This document shows positions 54,663 through 63,671 of a stretch of DNA of 64,000 nt, in pieces. The position numbers and the translations under genes are program-made. This DNA is from an uncultured Bacteroidales bacterium. Its GTDB lineage: Bacteria; Bacteroidota; Bacteroidia; Bacteroidales; P3. Each line of letters begins with the position of its first letter. The stretch's first letter is position 1. The DNA is taken from NCBI GenBank assembly GCA_900317955.1, contig ONIP01000001.1, positions 52,810 through 116,809 on the forward strand, read 5' to 3'. The notes beneath the pieces are model-generated. The model was not told the origin of the DNA. It saw only the letters and a list, made by a program, of their open reading frames with translations, and did not search any database.

Positions 54663-54881
54663 TGTCAACCCATATTGCACCGCGACGGTCTGACGCCCCC
54701 AATCACGCATTCCTCTTTAAAATATTGCACATTGGGGAACAATCCATTCTACCAACACCTTTCTTTCCTCGCAATCCATACAAATAAGAACAATTCCCCT
54801 GAAAAGGCTGGAATTGGAAGGAGTGTCCGCATTGTCCACATTGCCCAATAACACCCATCACATTACACAATAAATATAAAA

Positions 54882-54911
54882 AAGTGTCGTATTAACGACA
54901 CTTTTTTTTTG
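54882..54911. terminator. Second hairpin terminator
   Basis: AAGTGTCGT (54882-54890) with ACGACACTT (54895-54903) followed by a T run; an A run before it would also work on the minus strand. Confidence 0.6.
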
Positions 54912-54976
54912 TTCCATAAAAGTATTCCCTCATAACCACTATCATTTCTATCCACGCTTTCGCTCCTCTAAAAACA

Positions 54977-55010
54977 AAAATAGCACCGAAATACTTTTCA
55001 GTGCTATTTT
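54977..55010 (-). terminator. Terminator of tRNA-Leu
   Basis: Minus strand: AAAATAGCACTG pairs with CGGTGCTATTTT across a ~10-nt loop, directly after the tRNA 3' end, and continues into T-rich sequence. Confidence 0.75.
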
Positions 55011-55011
55011 G

Positions 55012-55094
55012 TACCCCGGGGGGGACTTGAACCCCCACGCCATTGCTGACAGCAGATTTTGAGTCTACCGCGTCTACCATTCCGCCACCAGGGC
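55012..55094 (-). tRNA. tRNA-Leu (anticodon CAA)
   Basis: 83 nt on the minus strand. 5' GCCCTGG acceptor, D arm GGCGGAATGGTAGACGC, anticodon loop CTCAAAA (CAA in positions 34-36), a long variable arm as in class II tRNAs, and T arm GGGGGTTCAAGTCCCCC. CCA is not encoded. The first acceptor pair is a G-U by this reading. An ORF that runs across it is an artefact. Confidence 0.93.
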
Positions 55095-55243
55095 AATTTT
55101 GGCTATTTCATGAAAGTTTCAAAAACATGTCTTTCAACATCTTTATGCTTTCCTTCTCTGTTGAAACCGATTGCAAAATTACACACTTTTTTTGACATGA
55201 CAAATTTTTTTTTGAAAAAAGTGATTATTCAAGAAAAATGTTG

Positions 55244-55251
55244 TATCTTTG
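55244..55251 (+). promoter_or_regulatory. -7 box (TATCTTTG) for prs
   Basis: TATCTTTG 21 bp before the ATG at 55273. It overlaps a TTG that would give a longer reading frame, which argues for the ATG start. Confidence 0.65.
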
Positions 55252-55272
55252 CAGTCTCAAAATCAACATAAA

Positions 55273-56253
55273 ATGGGCGAAAAAAAATCTGATAAAGTAT
55301 TCATTTTCGCGGGTCGTGCAACCGCTGACTTGGCACACCGCGTGGCCGATATTTACGGTATCCCCCTGGGAAATTCCACCGTTTTCCAATATGCCGACGG
55401 CGAATTCCAGCCGTCCTATGAGGAAACTATCCGCGGCGGTATTGTCTTCATCATCCAGTCCACTCTCCCCCCAACCGACAACCTCTTCGAGCTCCTTATG
55501 ATGATCGACGCAGCCAAGCGCGCCTCGGCTGAAAAAATCGTCGCCGTCATCCCCTACTATGGCTTCGCTCGTCAGGACAGAAAAGACAAGCCCCATGTCC
55601 CCATCGCTTCCAAGCTCATCGCCGACATGATTCAGGCCTCGGGTGTGGACCGCGTCATCTGCATGGATCTCCACGCCGACCAGATACAGGGCTTCTTCAA
55701 CATCCCCGTCGACCACCTTTATGGCTCCTCGCTGTTCATGCCCTACATCCGCGAAAAATTCGACATCGAAGATGTCATGTTCGCCAGCCCCGACATGGGT
55801 GGCAGCAAACGCGCCGGCATGTATGCCAAAACCCTCAACAACAGTTTTGTCATCTGCTACAAACACCGCAACAAACCCAACGAGATTGGTGAGATGCGCC
55901 TCATCGGCGATGTCAAAGACAAACATGTCATTCTCCTCGACGACATCATCGACACGGGTTCCACCATCTGCAAAGCCGCCGGTATCATTATGGAAAGCGG
56001 TGCCAAGAGCGTCCGTGCCATGATTACCCACCCCGTCCTCAGCGGCAACGCTATCGAGAAAGTCGAGAATTCCGCCCTCGAAGAACTTGTCACCACCGAC
56101 ACCATCCCCATGAAACGCCCCAGCGACAAAATCCGCGTCCTCAGCTGCGACTGGCTCCTCGCCGAAGCCATCCGCCGCGTGGTCTGCTACGAGTCTCTCG
56201 ACAACCTCTACGAGACCACCATCCACCACAAGGGCGTTATCCATCGTATGTAA
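55273..56253 (+). CDS. prs: Ribose-phosphate pyrophosphokinase
   Basis: 326 residues. PRPP synthetase landmarks: FAGRATADLAHRVAD, YADGEFQPSYEE, IPYYGFARQDRKDKPHVPI (ATP loop), MDLHADQIQGFF and the PRPP-binding loop VILLDDIIDTGSTI. It makes PRPP from ribose 5-phosphate and ATP for nucleotide, His, Trp and NAD synthesis. 62 bp before rplY. Confidence 0.97.
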   Translation: MGEKKSDKVFIFAGRATADLAHRVADIYGIPLGNSTVFQYADGEFQPSYEETIRGGIVFIIQSTLPPTDNLFELLMMIDAAKRASAEKIVAVIPYYGFARQDRKDKPHVPIASKLIADMIQASGVDRVICMDLHADQIQGFFNIPVDHLYGSSLFMPYIREKFDIEDVMFASPDMGGSKRAGMYAKTLNNSFVICYKHRNKPNEIGEMRLIGDVKDKHVILLDDIIDTGSTICKAAGIIMESGAKSVRAMITHPVLSGNAIEKVENSALEELVTTDTIPMKRPSDKIRVLSCDWLLAEAIRRVVCYESLDNLYETTIHHKGVIHRM

Positions 56254-56315
56254 TCAATTCTTTTATCAATAATAATTATTAACCCGGCCCTTTAGGCCAC
56301 TAAAAACAAAAAATC

Positions 56316-56897
56316 ATGAGAATAGTATCATTGAGCGGTTCTCTCCGCGAGAACGTAGGGAAAAAAGATGCTAAGGCTCTCCGTCGCGAAGACAAAGTGC
56401 CCTGTGTTATGTATGGTAAAGGCGAACAATATCTCTTTGCCGTCCCCCAGACCCAGTTCCAACGCATCCTCTTCAATCCCGAACCCTGTTTCGTCGAAAT
56501 CGACCTCAACGGCACCAAACACCAAGCCATGTTGAAGGACATCGACTTCCACCCCGTTACCGAGATTGTCTACCACTGCGACTTCTATGAGCTCAGCGAC
56601 GACAAGCCCATCGTCATGTCCATCCCCGTCCACACCTCCGGCACTTCCGTCGGCGTGATGAAGGGCGGCAAACTCGTTTACAAGCAGAAGAGACTTAACG
56701 TCAAGGCCATCCCCGCCAACATGCCCAGCGAGATTATGATCGACATCACCAATCTCGACGTTGCCCAGCGCTGCAAAGTCCAGGACATCGCCACCAACAA
56801 CTACGAAATCCTCAACCCCAAGAGCAGCGAGGTCGTCGTTATTGCCAGCACCCGTGCCGCCGCTACCGGCGCCAACGAGGTTGTCGAGGCCGAATAA
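56316..56897 (+). CDS. rplY: 50S ribosomal protein L25 (Ctc form)
   Basis: 193 residues, the two-domain form. N-terminal 5S rRNA-binding domain with VPCVMYGKGEQYLFAV and QAMLKDIDFHPVTEIVYHCDFYEL; C-terminal beta domain with SVGVMKGGKLVYKQKRLNVK. Short acidic tail ANEVVEAE. Binds 5S rRNA in the large subunit. Followed by a terminator at 56918. Confidence 0.95.
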   Translation: MRIVSLSGSLRENVGKKDAKALRREDKVPCVMYGKGEQYLFAVPQTQFQRILFNPEPCFVEIDLNGTKHQAMLKDIDFHPVTEIVYHCDFYELSDDKPIVMSIPVHTSGTSVGVMKGGKLVYKQKRLNVKAIPANMPSEIMIDITNLDVAQRCKVQDIATNNYEILNPKSSEVVVIASTRAAATGANEVVEAE

Positions 56898-56917
56898 TTT
56901 ATAATGCTAACTAAAAA

Positions 56918-56967
56918 AACTAAAAACTAAAACCGGCTCTGCCCTTTTTAGTTTTTAGTTTTTTTTC
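56918..56967 (+). terminator. Intrinsic terminator after rplY
   Basis: AACTAAAAACTAAAA (56918-56932) pairs with TTTTAGTTTTTAGTT (56946-56960), then a T run. Confidence 0.7.
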
Positions 56968-56997
56968 TTTATCTACATCCCAATTTTTCTTTATCCC

Positions 56998-57876
56998 ATG
57001 CACAAAGCAGGTTTCGTAAACATCATCGGCAACCCCAACGTGGGCAAATCCACTCTCATGAACGCCTTGGTAGGCGAACGCCTCAGCATCATCACAAGCA
57101 AAGCCCAGACCACCCGCCACCGCATCATGGGCATCGTCAACGGCGACGACTTCCAAATCGTCTACACCGACACCCCCGGTATTGTCAACCCTCACTACAA
57201 GCTCCACGAGCAGATGATGGGGGTAATCTACAACGCATTAGAGGATGCCGACCTCTTCCTACTCGTCACCGAAGTCGGCGAAACCTTCAAGAACCAGGAA
57301 CTCCTCGCCAAAATCATCCGCTCCAACACCCCCGTCATCCTGGTCATCAACAAAATCGACCTCTCCAACCAACTGGAAGTGTCACAAAAAATCGCCTACT
57401 GGCAAAACCAAATCCCCCGCGCCATCATCATCCCTGCCTCCGCCACCGAGAAATTCAACATCGACACCATCTTCGACCACATCCTCCAACTCCTGCCCGA
57501 AAACCCGCCCTATTTCCCCAAAGACGAACTCACCGACCGCTCCATGCGTTTCTTCGTCAGCGAAATCATCCGCGAAAAACTCCTCCTCTATTACCAGAAA
57601 GAAATCCCCTACAGTTGCGAAGTGTCTGTTGAAAGCTACGAGGAAAAAGACGGAGTCGACAGCATCCGCGCCATCATCTATGTCGAACGCGAGTCTCAAC
57701 GCGCCATTCTCATCGGCCACAAAGGTCTCTCCATCAAAAAAGTCGGTGTGGAAGCCCGCAAAGACATCGAGGAATTCACTGGCAAGAAATGCTTCCTCAA
57801 CCTTTATGTCAAGGTACTCAAGGACTGGCGCAACAGCGACCGCGCGCTCAAACAGTTCGGCTACGAAACCGAATAA
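56998..57876 (+). CDS. era: GTPase Era
   Basis: 292 residues. G1 GNPNVGKST (~11-19), KAQTTRHR switch I (~38-45), DTPGI G3 (~61-65), NKIDLS G4 (~118-123) and a C-terminal KH domain with VERESQRAILIGHKG. Era checks 16S rRNA 3' maturation and 30S assembly. 7 bp before the VanX-like gene. Confidence 0.97.
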   Translation: MHKAGFVNIIGNPNVGKSTLMNALVGERLSIITSKAQTTRHRIMGIVNGDDFQIVYTDTPGIVNPHYKLHEQMMGVIYNALEDADLFLLVTEVGETFKNQELLAKIIRSNTPVILVINKIDLSNQLEVSQKIAYWQNQIPRAIIIPASATEKFNIDTIFDHILQLLPENPPYFPKDELTDRSMRFFVSEIIREKLLLYYQKEIPYSCEVSVESYEEKDGVDSIRAIIYVERESQRAILIGHKGLSIKKVGVEARKDIEEFTGKKCFLNLYVKVLKDWRNSDRALKQFGYETE

Positions 57877-57883
57877 CCTCCCC

Positions 57884-58648
57884 ATGACTTCCCGCCGGCC
57901 TGCCACCCTGTTACTCGTAGCACTCGTCTTGCTCCTCTGCTCCTGCCGTCAGCAAGCCTCCGTGCCCGAGGCCGACAACGAAGCTGATACAGTAGTCACG
58001 GCACCGCCGCCACCCCCACAGAATCCAAACCCTGCCGACACCCCCACAGAATCCAAACTCCGCGCCCTCGGTCTGGTCGACATCCACGACCTCGACTCCT
58101 CCATTCTGGTAAACCTCGCCTACGCCTCACCCGACAACTTTCTGGGCTGCGTGCTTTATCACGACCTTCACAAAGCCTTCTTCCTTCCCCAGCTGGCAAC
58201 CAAAATCGCCGCTGCCCAATCCTCCCTCCGTCGCTACCGGCCCGATCTCACCTTGGTCATACTCGATGCCGCCCGTCCCCTTTCCGTGCAACGCCTCATG
58301 TTCCACAAAGTGCAAAGCACACCCCTCAACATCTATGTCGCCAACCCTGTCAAAGGTCCTGGACTCCACAACTATGGTGCCGCCGTCGATGCCACCCTTG
58401 CCGACACCAATGGCAACTTCCTCCCCATGGGAAGCGATTTCGACCATTTCGGCCCCGAATCACACACCAACAACGAACAGGAACTACTTTCTTCCGGCCG
58501 CATCACACAGCAAGAATTCGACAATCGCCGCCTCCTCCGCAGCATCATGCGCCAACAAGGCTTGCTCCACCTCCACAGCGAATGGTGGCACTTCAGCCTA
58601 ATGTCCCGCCAAAAAGCCAACCAGACCTTGACCCCCATTGACATTTAG
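57884..58648 (+). CDS. D-Ala-D-Ala dipeptidase-like lipoprotein (VanX/DdpX, M15D)
   Basis: 254 residues from the ATG at 57884. Lipobox LCSC (Cys21), then a Pro-rich spacer (~41-55). Enzyme part: VNLAYASPDNFLG, LDAARPLSVQ (~126-135), zinc motif GPGLHNYGAAVDATL (~160-174) and SEWWHFSL (~230-237), the M15D Asp, Glu and His set. Family members cut D-Ala-D-Ala; a periplasmic lipoprotein form is more likely to recycle dipeptides or muropeptide fragments than to confer vancomycin resistance. 7 bp after era. Confidence 0.88.
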   Translation: MTSRRPATLLLVALVLLLCSCRQQASVPEADNEADTVVTAPPPPPQNPNPADTPTESKLRALGLVDIHDLDSSILVNLAYASPDNFLGCVLYHDLHKAFFLPQLATKIAAAQSSLRRYRPDLTLVILDAARPLSVQRLMFHKVQSTPLNIYVANPVKGPGLHNYGAAVDATLADTNGNFLPMGSDFDHFGPESHTNNEQELLSSGRITQQEFDNRRLLRSIMRQQGLLHLHSEWWHFSLMSRQKANQTLTPIDI

Positions 58649-58678
58649 CCCCACAAAAACAACTGACCGTATAAACAG

Positions 58679-58765
58679 CCTCGGAGAGGCTGAATCTCAA
58701 TAACCCCTGACAAACGTAGTGCAGTCTGGGGTCCTTGCGTCCCGGAGGGACGCGATTTCAAACCC
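58679..58765. repeat. Dispersed intergenic repeat, copy 4
   Basis: Contains AGCCTCGGAGAGGCTGAATC, CTGGGGTCCTTGCGTCC and the hairpin GCGTCCCGGAGGGACGC (58737-58753). Similar in style to the copies near 29283 and 63670. It fills the gap between two converging genes. Confidence 0.45.
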
Positions 58766-58821
58766 CTCCTATAAGCATCAGCAATATATAGCGGCAGGCT
58801 CCCAAACCCACCGATTATTAC

Positions 58822-61284
58822 CTACAGCCCTCGGGCAATCCACCGAGCCACACGCAGCTCCAAATAACTGTACTTCCCGTCAAAATGGTCATAAACATCC
58901 TTTAGCTTCACATCATCCTCCGACATCAGATACGCCACTATCTCCTCCTGTGCCTCCATCGGCAATATCAAGTCGGCATCCATAGCCCCCTGTTCCACGG
59001 CGGTAAGCATATACGTCTCCACGGTACTCTTAGCCCGGTTCAGCATCTGGGCGACCTCCTCCAAGCTCTTTCCTTCGGCCATCAACTGCACCGCCTTCTT
59101 CCATGTCGGCTCAGGCTTCTTTTTGGGTTCGACCTCTTCGGGGGTACGCCGTTCATTCGATTCACGCAGATAGTCGTCTACAATCTGCAAAATCTCCTTT
59201 CCATAACGCCCTATGCTCACCTTTCCCATCCCCGGCACATTCAGCAGTTCCTCCTCGTTGGTAGGCAAGGCATTCACAATAGCCAGCAACGAACGCTGCC
59301 AAAGAACGACAAATGCTGACACCCCCAACTCCTCGGCCTTCTGTCTGCGCCAAGCCGTAAGCATAGCCTGCAACCGTTCTTTGCCTGTCAATGTCTCCGG
59401 CTTCTTAGCGCGGCTCTTGCGCGCCTTCTCCGGCTTATCCAGTGCTGCATCCACTTTCGCCTGTTGGTAGTCCTTCACCGTAAAGCCGTGCGCTGCCACA
59501 TGGTCCAGAACCTTTATCTTCAGCAAAGCCACGCTGCTGTACCGTTCTCCCTGCTCCTTCAATCGGCGTGACGTCTCCTTATTGTCAATCTCAACAGCCA
59601 GGCAAGGCCTCACCTGCTCGTCCATAGCCTTCACCACCTGTCCGAAATAGGCCGCCCCTTTCTGCACCCGCTCCAACAGCAACGCCCTTGACGAAGAGCC
59701 AGCTCCTATCGCGTCCAACTGTCTGTGGAAACGTTCTGCCACCGACACCAACTCCGTCAACTCCTTGCTGCAAAGGGCTGTCAACGTCGTTGCCTGTTCG
59801 GGATAAAGGCCTCGCAGCGACTCTTGATACAATCGGTTCAACCCCTCCAGCGCATGTTGCAATCCGCTGAAGTCTATCAACTCATACAGCACATCAAAAT
59901 AATACTGCGAGCGGTACCCGTCAAGCATCTCTTCGGCCTGCTCTATAGGCGTCATCGTTCCATTGAACTGTTCAATATCCTTGTTCTCGAAAGCGTTTTG
60001 CGGAGTAATAGGCGACAACAATGTCAACCCCTCCAGACTACGGCAACGGCTCAAAGCCACATACACCTGCCCATACGTGAACGCTGCAGAGGCATCCACT
60101 TGCAAACGGTCGAACGTTAGTCCCTGGGCCTTGTGGATGGTGACAGCCCAAGCGGTTTTGAGGGGATACTGCACAAAGACACCATCTAAGATAGGCTTTA
60201 TCTGATTGTCGGTGCTGTCAATCTCATATTTCCATGTATCCCATCTCTCCTGTCCTACATCGATACGTTCTCCCTCACTGTTCACCACAACGATATGCTT
60301 CTGCCCATCGGACGTGCCGTCGGTCTCCACACTCTCCACCACACCTATCATGCCGTTATAATAGCGGTGTCCCAAGCTGTCGTTTTTTACAAACATCACC
60401 TGAGCACCCACTTTCAGTTCCAAATGCCGCTCGGTAGGGGCAGCACTGTCGGGGAAATTGCCCTCCACGACAGCATCGAAAATCTGGACAGGCGTGTCCA
60501 GGGCTTCCAAATTGCGACGGTTGACTTCGTCGGCCTGCCAGTTGTGGGTAGTGAGCAGGATAGGCTCCTGTCCATCGGCAAAAACTGCAGGGTCTCCCGG
60601 TTTCCTCACACGGGAGTTGAGGGCTGCCAGCGTAGCTTCGTCGAATTTGCTGTCGCGGATATTGTTGAGCAGACGCAGAAAGAGAGGATCCTGCTGACGG
60701 TATACTGTCGTCAATTGAATGGTTATATACTGCAACCGTTGCAAGGCCTTGCTGTGGAAAAAGAATGGCGACGCATACACGCGTTCAATATAGGGGCGTT
60801 CCTCGTCGGTAACTACAGGAGCCAACTGCTGCACATCTCCTATCATCAACAGCTGCACTCCCCCAAAGGGGCGCCCGCTGCGCCGATAACGCCTCATCAC
60901 CGCGTCCACGGCATCCAGCAAGTCTGCCCGCACCATACTTATCTCGTCTATTATCAGCAAATCGAGTGTACGTATGATGTCTATCTTCGACTTCCTCATC
61001 TGCCGTTGGCTCTCCGGCAGCTGATACTCCGTCACGAGCTCCTTCACGTCGGGCAGATAGGGGCAAAAAGGCAGTTGGAAGAAACTGTGTATTGTCACCC
61101 CTCCGGCATTCACTGCCGCCACCCCCGTGGGTGCCACCACAATAGAACGTTTTCGGCACCTCTCTACTATGTGATGCAGGAACGTAGTCTTTCCCGTGCC
61201 TGCCTTTCCTGTCAAGAAGATAGAAACACCTGTTTCGGTGATATACTTCTCGGCCAACTCAATCTCTGGGTTATACACCATCAT
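58822..61284 (-). CDS. Pif1/RecD-like helicase with HRDC and helix-turn-helix tail
   Basis: 820 residues. SF1B core: TGKAGTGKTTFL (~25-36), APTGVAAVNAGGVTIHSFF, LLIIDEISMVRADLLD, MIGDVQQLAP and, far downstream, AWAVTIHKAQGLTFD with VYVALSRCRSLEGL. An HRDC domain (VPGMGKVSIGRYGKEIL, ~700-716) and a C-terminal helix-turn-helix (SLEEVAQMLNRAKSTVETYM, ~767-786) follow, as in RecQ tails. This fused form is common in Bacteroidota. Probably acts on G-quadruplex or stalled-fork DNA. Downstream of nadE by 79 bp on the same strand. Confidence 0.87.
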   Translation of the reverse strand: MMVYNPEIELAEKYITETGVSIFLTGKAGTGKTTFLHHIVERCRKRSIVVAPTGVAAVNAGGVTIHSFFQLPFCPYLPDVKELVTEYQLPESQRQMRKSKIDIIRTLDLLIIDEISMVRADLLDAVDAVMRRYRRSGRPFGGVQLLMIGDVQQLAPVVTDEERPYIERVYASPFFFHSKALQRLQYITIQLTTVYRQQDPLFLRLLNNIRDSKFDEATLAALNSRVRKPGDPAVFADGQEPILLTTHNWQADEVNRRNLEALDTPVQIFDAVVEGNFPDSAAPTERHLELKVGAQVMFVKNDSLGHRYYNGMIGVVESVETDGTSDGQKHIVVVNSEGERIDVGQERWDTWKYEIDSTDNQIKPILDGVFVQYPLKTAWAVTIHKAQGLTFDRLQVDASAAFTYGQVYVALSRCRSLEGLTLLSPITPQNAFENKDIEQFNGTMTPIEQAEEMLDGYRSQYYFDVLYELIDFSGLQHALEGLNRLYQESLRGLYPEQATTLTALCSKELTELVSVAERFHRQLDAIGAGSSSRALLLERVQKGAAYFGQVVKAMDEQVRPCLAVEIDNKETSRRLKEQGERYSSVALLKIKVLDHVAAHGFTVKDYQQAKVDAALDKPEKARKSRAKKPETLTGKERLQAMLTAWRRQKAEELGVSAFVVLWQRSLLAIVNALPTNEEELLNVPGMGKVSIGRYGKEILQIVDDYLRESNERRTPEEVEPKKKPEPTWKKAVQLMAEGKSLEEVAQMLNRAKSTVETYMLTAVEQGAMDADLILPMEAQEEIVAYLMSEDDVKLKDVYDHFDGKYSYLELRVARWIARGL

Positions 61285-61363
61285 CCAATCCTCATTTTTT
61301 TAAAGCAAGAAAGGGTGCGGAAACGCCCGCACCCGGATGCTGTCAAAACAATAATAACCATGT

Positions 61364-62920
61364 TCAAGAAATAGGCACCCGCCTGTCGATGCCGAAACTC
61401 ATCGGCGACACCTTCAATACGGGAGCGAACTGAAGCCGTTTCCATTCGTTGATACGAACCTTGCGCAGCACCTCGGCCACCAACTTCGCATCATATCCTT
61501 CGGCCACTATCTCATCTAAGCAAAGCTGCTCCTCGATATGCAGGTTCAATATGCCGTCCAACACACTGTAGTCTGGCAGCGAATCGCTGTCCTTCTGGCC
61601 GGGACGCAACTCCGCCGACGGTGCCTTCTGAATCGTGTTCAGTGGTATTCTTATGCCGTTGCGGTTTACATACTCGCCCAGCTCATAAACCTCGGTCTTA
61701 TACAAATCGCCAATAACGCTGAGTCCTCCGCAGCTGTCGCCGTACAACGTGCCGTAACCCATGGCCGCCTCCGACTTGTTGGTGGTGTTCAGTGCCATGG
61801 CTCCGAACTTGTTGGCATAGCTCATCACTATCGTTCCGCGGATTCGTGCCTGCATATTCTCCTCTGTCACATCCTCCTGACGGTCGCCAAACACCGGCTT
61901 CATCGTCTCTCTCAGCAGGTCGAACATCGGCTTTATCGGCACTATGTCGTAGCTTACACCAAGATTCTCGGCCAAATCGACGGCATCCTTCACCGAATGG
62001 TCTGTCGAATACTGCGACGGCATCAACAATCCGTGCACGTTCTCCGGACCCAACGCGTCGGCGGCTATCAGGCACACCATGGCCGAATCCATGCCGCCCG
62101 ACAGTCCCAGCACAGCCCGTTGTATACCGTTCTTTCTGAAATAGTCGCGCAAGCCTGTCACCAACGCCTTGTACACCAATGCCACTGCCTCGGGCTTCTC
62201 GTCCTCGCACTCTTCCATCAGCTGCAAATCCACACTCCCCGCGTGGTTCTCGAAATAGGGGAACTGGCACAACACCGTCCCTGCTGCGTTCAAGGCCATC
62301 GAGCCGCCTGCAAACAACAGGTTGCCCTCCCCGCCCGTACGGTTCGAAAATACCAGCGCGGCATTCAAATTCTCCACTATCTTGTGCATCCTGTAGCGGA
62401 TACGGTACGGCTTGTTATAGTCAAACACATTGCACCCGCAACAAATCACCATATCCGGCTGCTCGGCATGCGACTTCGACAATTCCTTCAAATCCTCGTA
62501 GAACCCTATCGCCAACAGCTGGTCCTGATACTGTATCATCTGCACCCCTTCGCCGCGTACAAAATACCGCTGCTCGTCGGGGGCGAGATACTTCTTGGTG
62601 ACAATACCCCTGATGGCGCAATTCTGCACAAAGACTATTGCGTTGCAGAGCCCTCGATCCTGAATCTGCAACGGCATCCCTACAAGGAACGCTCTGTGCT
62701 CCGAACGCTGCACCAACTCCTGAAGCACTGCCTGCGCCCGTTTCTGCAAATCGGTGTAGGCTACCAATCCGTACAGCGGTGCTCCGCACAACGTGCAAGC
62801 CGGAAACACCGTCAGCAACGATTCTTTGCTTTCCGGCGTCTCAAGTTCCTCTAATATCCATTTCAGATTTTCCTCGGGATTACCCGACACAATGTCGTGT
62901 TGTACTATATGTATATTCAT
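61364..62920 (-). CDS. nadE: NAD+ synthase with degenerate glutaminase domain
   Basis: 518 residues from the ATG at 62920; the longer frame to 63049 crosses the promoter. The C-terminal synthetase is intact: LGLSGGMDSAMV (~272-283), PSQYSTDHSVKDA, LNTTNKSEAAMGYGTLYGD and a closing KVSPMSFGIDRRVPI. It makes NAD+ from deamido-NAD+ and ATP. The N-terminal nitrilase-like domain has lost key residues: FPE is FPA (Ala41) and the GxCEDLW nucleophile motif is GFYEDLK (Tyr141), although the Lys near 109-110 remains. The domain is therefore probably unable to hydrolyse glutamine, and the enzyme would use free ammonia. Confidence 0.88.
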   Translation of the reverse strand: MNIHIVQHDIVSGNPEENLKWILEELETPESKESLLTVFPACTLCGAPLYGLVAYTDLQKRAQAVLQELVQRSEHRAFLVGMPLQIQDRGLCNAIVFVQNCAIRGIVTKKYLAPDEQRYFVRGEGVQMIQYQDQLLAIGFYEDLKELSKSHAEQPDMVICCGCNVFDYNKPYRIRYRMHKIVENLNAALVFSNRTGGEGNLLFAGGSMALNAAGTVLCQFPYFENHAGSVDLQLMEECEDEKPEAVALVYKALVTGLRDYFRKNGIQRAVLGLSGGMDSAMVCLIAADALGPENVHGLLMPSQYSTDHSVKDAVDLAENLGVSYDIVPIKPMFDLLRETMKPVFGDRQEDVTEENMQARIRGTIVMSYANKFGAMALNTTNKSEAAMGYGTLYGDSCGGLSVIGDLYKTEVYELGEYVNRNGIRIPLNTIQKAPSAELRPGQKDSDSLPDYSVLDGILNLHIEEQLCLDEIVAEGYDAKLVAEVLRKVRINEWKRLQFAPVLKVSPMSFGIDRRVPIS

Positions 62921-62975
62921 GTCTTTAACTTGTTTACAGTTATTCTTCGGCCACCTGGACCTGATAAATAGAGTG

Positions 62976-62983
62976 CAAAAATA
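62976..62983 (-). promoter_or_regulatory. -7 box (TATTTTTG) for nadE
   Basis: Minus-strand TATTTTTG 56 bp before the ATG at 62920. Confidence 0.6.
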
Positions 62984-63015
62984 CAAAAAAAAAATCAAAA
63001 GTTCTGTTTTTTTTG

Positions 63016-63023
63016 TACTTTTG
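63016..63023 (+). promoter_or_regulatory. -7 box (TACTTTTG) for barrel protein gene
   Basis: TACTTTTG 65 bp before the ATG at 63088, back to back with the nadE promoter. Confidence 0.6.
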
Positions 63024-63087
63024 CATTTCAAAAGAATATCAAACGACAATTGAATCTTTTATTTATAAACTTAAAAACAACAACATT

Positions 63088-63546
63088 ATGAAAAAATTTA
63101 TCCTTGTCTTAGTGGCTGTCGTTGCCCTCGGCTTTGCCGGCAACGCCCAGAACGCAATCGGTGTCCGCGGTGCCTTCGGTAACAGCACCTCCGCCGAACT
63201 CTCCTACCTCCATGGCCTTGGCTCCGCCAACCGCCTCGAACTCGACCTCGGATGGCACAACTTCAAAGATTGGGGTTCCTACATCAACCTCACCGGTATC
63301 TACCAGTGGAACTTCAACATCAGTGGCGGTCTTGGCTGGTTTGCCGGTCTCGGTGCCAACGTTGGTCTCTACACCGGCAGAAATGACAACAACATCGGTC
63401 TCGGCTTCGACGCTCAGATTGGTCTCGAATACAAATTCAATATCCCACTCCAAGTCTCTATCGATTTCCGTCCCCAGTGGGATATTCTTGGTGCCGGTAG
63501 CGGCTTCGGCTATGGCGTTGCCCTCGGCATTCGTTACTGCTTCTGA
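63088..63546 (+). CDS. Small outer-membrane beta-barrel protein
   Basis: 152 residues from the ATG at 63088. Signal peptide ending FAGNAQ. Strands such as NRLELDLGWHNF, YINLTGIYQWNF, FDAQIGLEYKF and the last strand GVALGIRYCF form an 8-strand-sized barrel. It is not an obvious paralogue of the 12.8-14.7 kb set. Function unknown; own promoter and strong terminator suggest high expression. Confidence 0.72.
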   Translation: MKKFILVLVAVVALGFAGNAQNAIGVRGAFGNSTSAELSYLHGLGSANRLELDLGWHNFKDWGSYINLTGIYQWNFNISGGLGWFAGLGANVGLYTGRNDNNIGLGFDAQIGLEYKFNIPLQVSIDFRPQWDILGAGSGFGYGVALGIRYCF

Positions 63547-63568
63547 TCTTCAGCATCCTCCCTTAACG

Positions 63569-63608
63569 AGGGTGTCCCTTCTATCATCAAGGGACACCCT
63601 TGTTTTTT
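63569..63608 (+). terminator. Intrinsic terminator after barrel gene
   Basis: AGGGTGTCCCTT (63569-63580) with AAGGGACACCCT (63589-63600), then TG and a T run. Confidence 0.9.
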
Positions 63609-63671
63609 GTTCCCCTGACAACTCCCCAAAATCCTCCGGCCATCTTTTTCAACTTTTATGCATTATCTCTC

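Noticed and set aside
54892..55080. 62-codon minus-strand ORF
   Set aside because: It runs across tRNA-Leu, giving a common false product translated from a tRNA.
57245..57883. Upstream extension of the VanX-like frame across era
   Set aside because: Out of frame with era, low-complexity Ser/Pro translation; the lipoprotein signal at 57884 marks the true start.
57884..58648. VanX-like gene as vancomycin resistance
   Set aside because: No vanA/vanH or regulator nearby and the product is a lipoprotein beside era; a recycling dipeptidase is more plausible.
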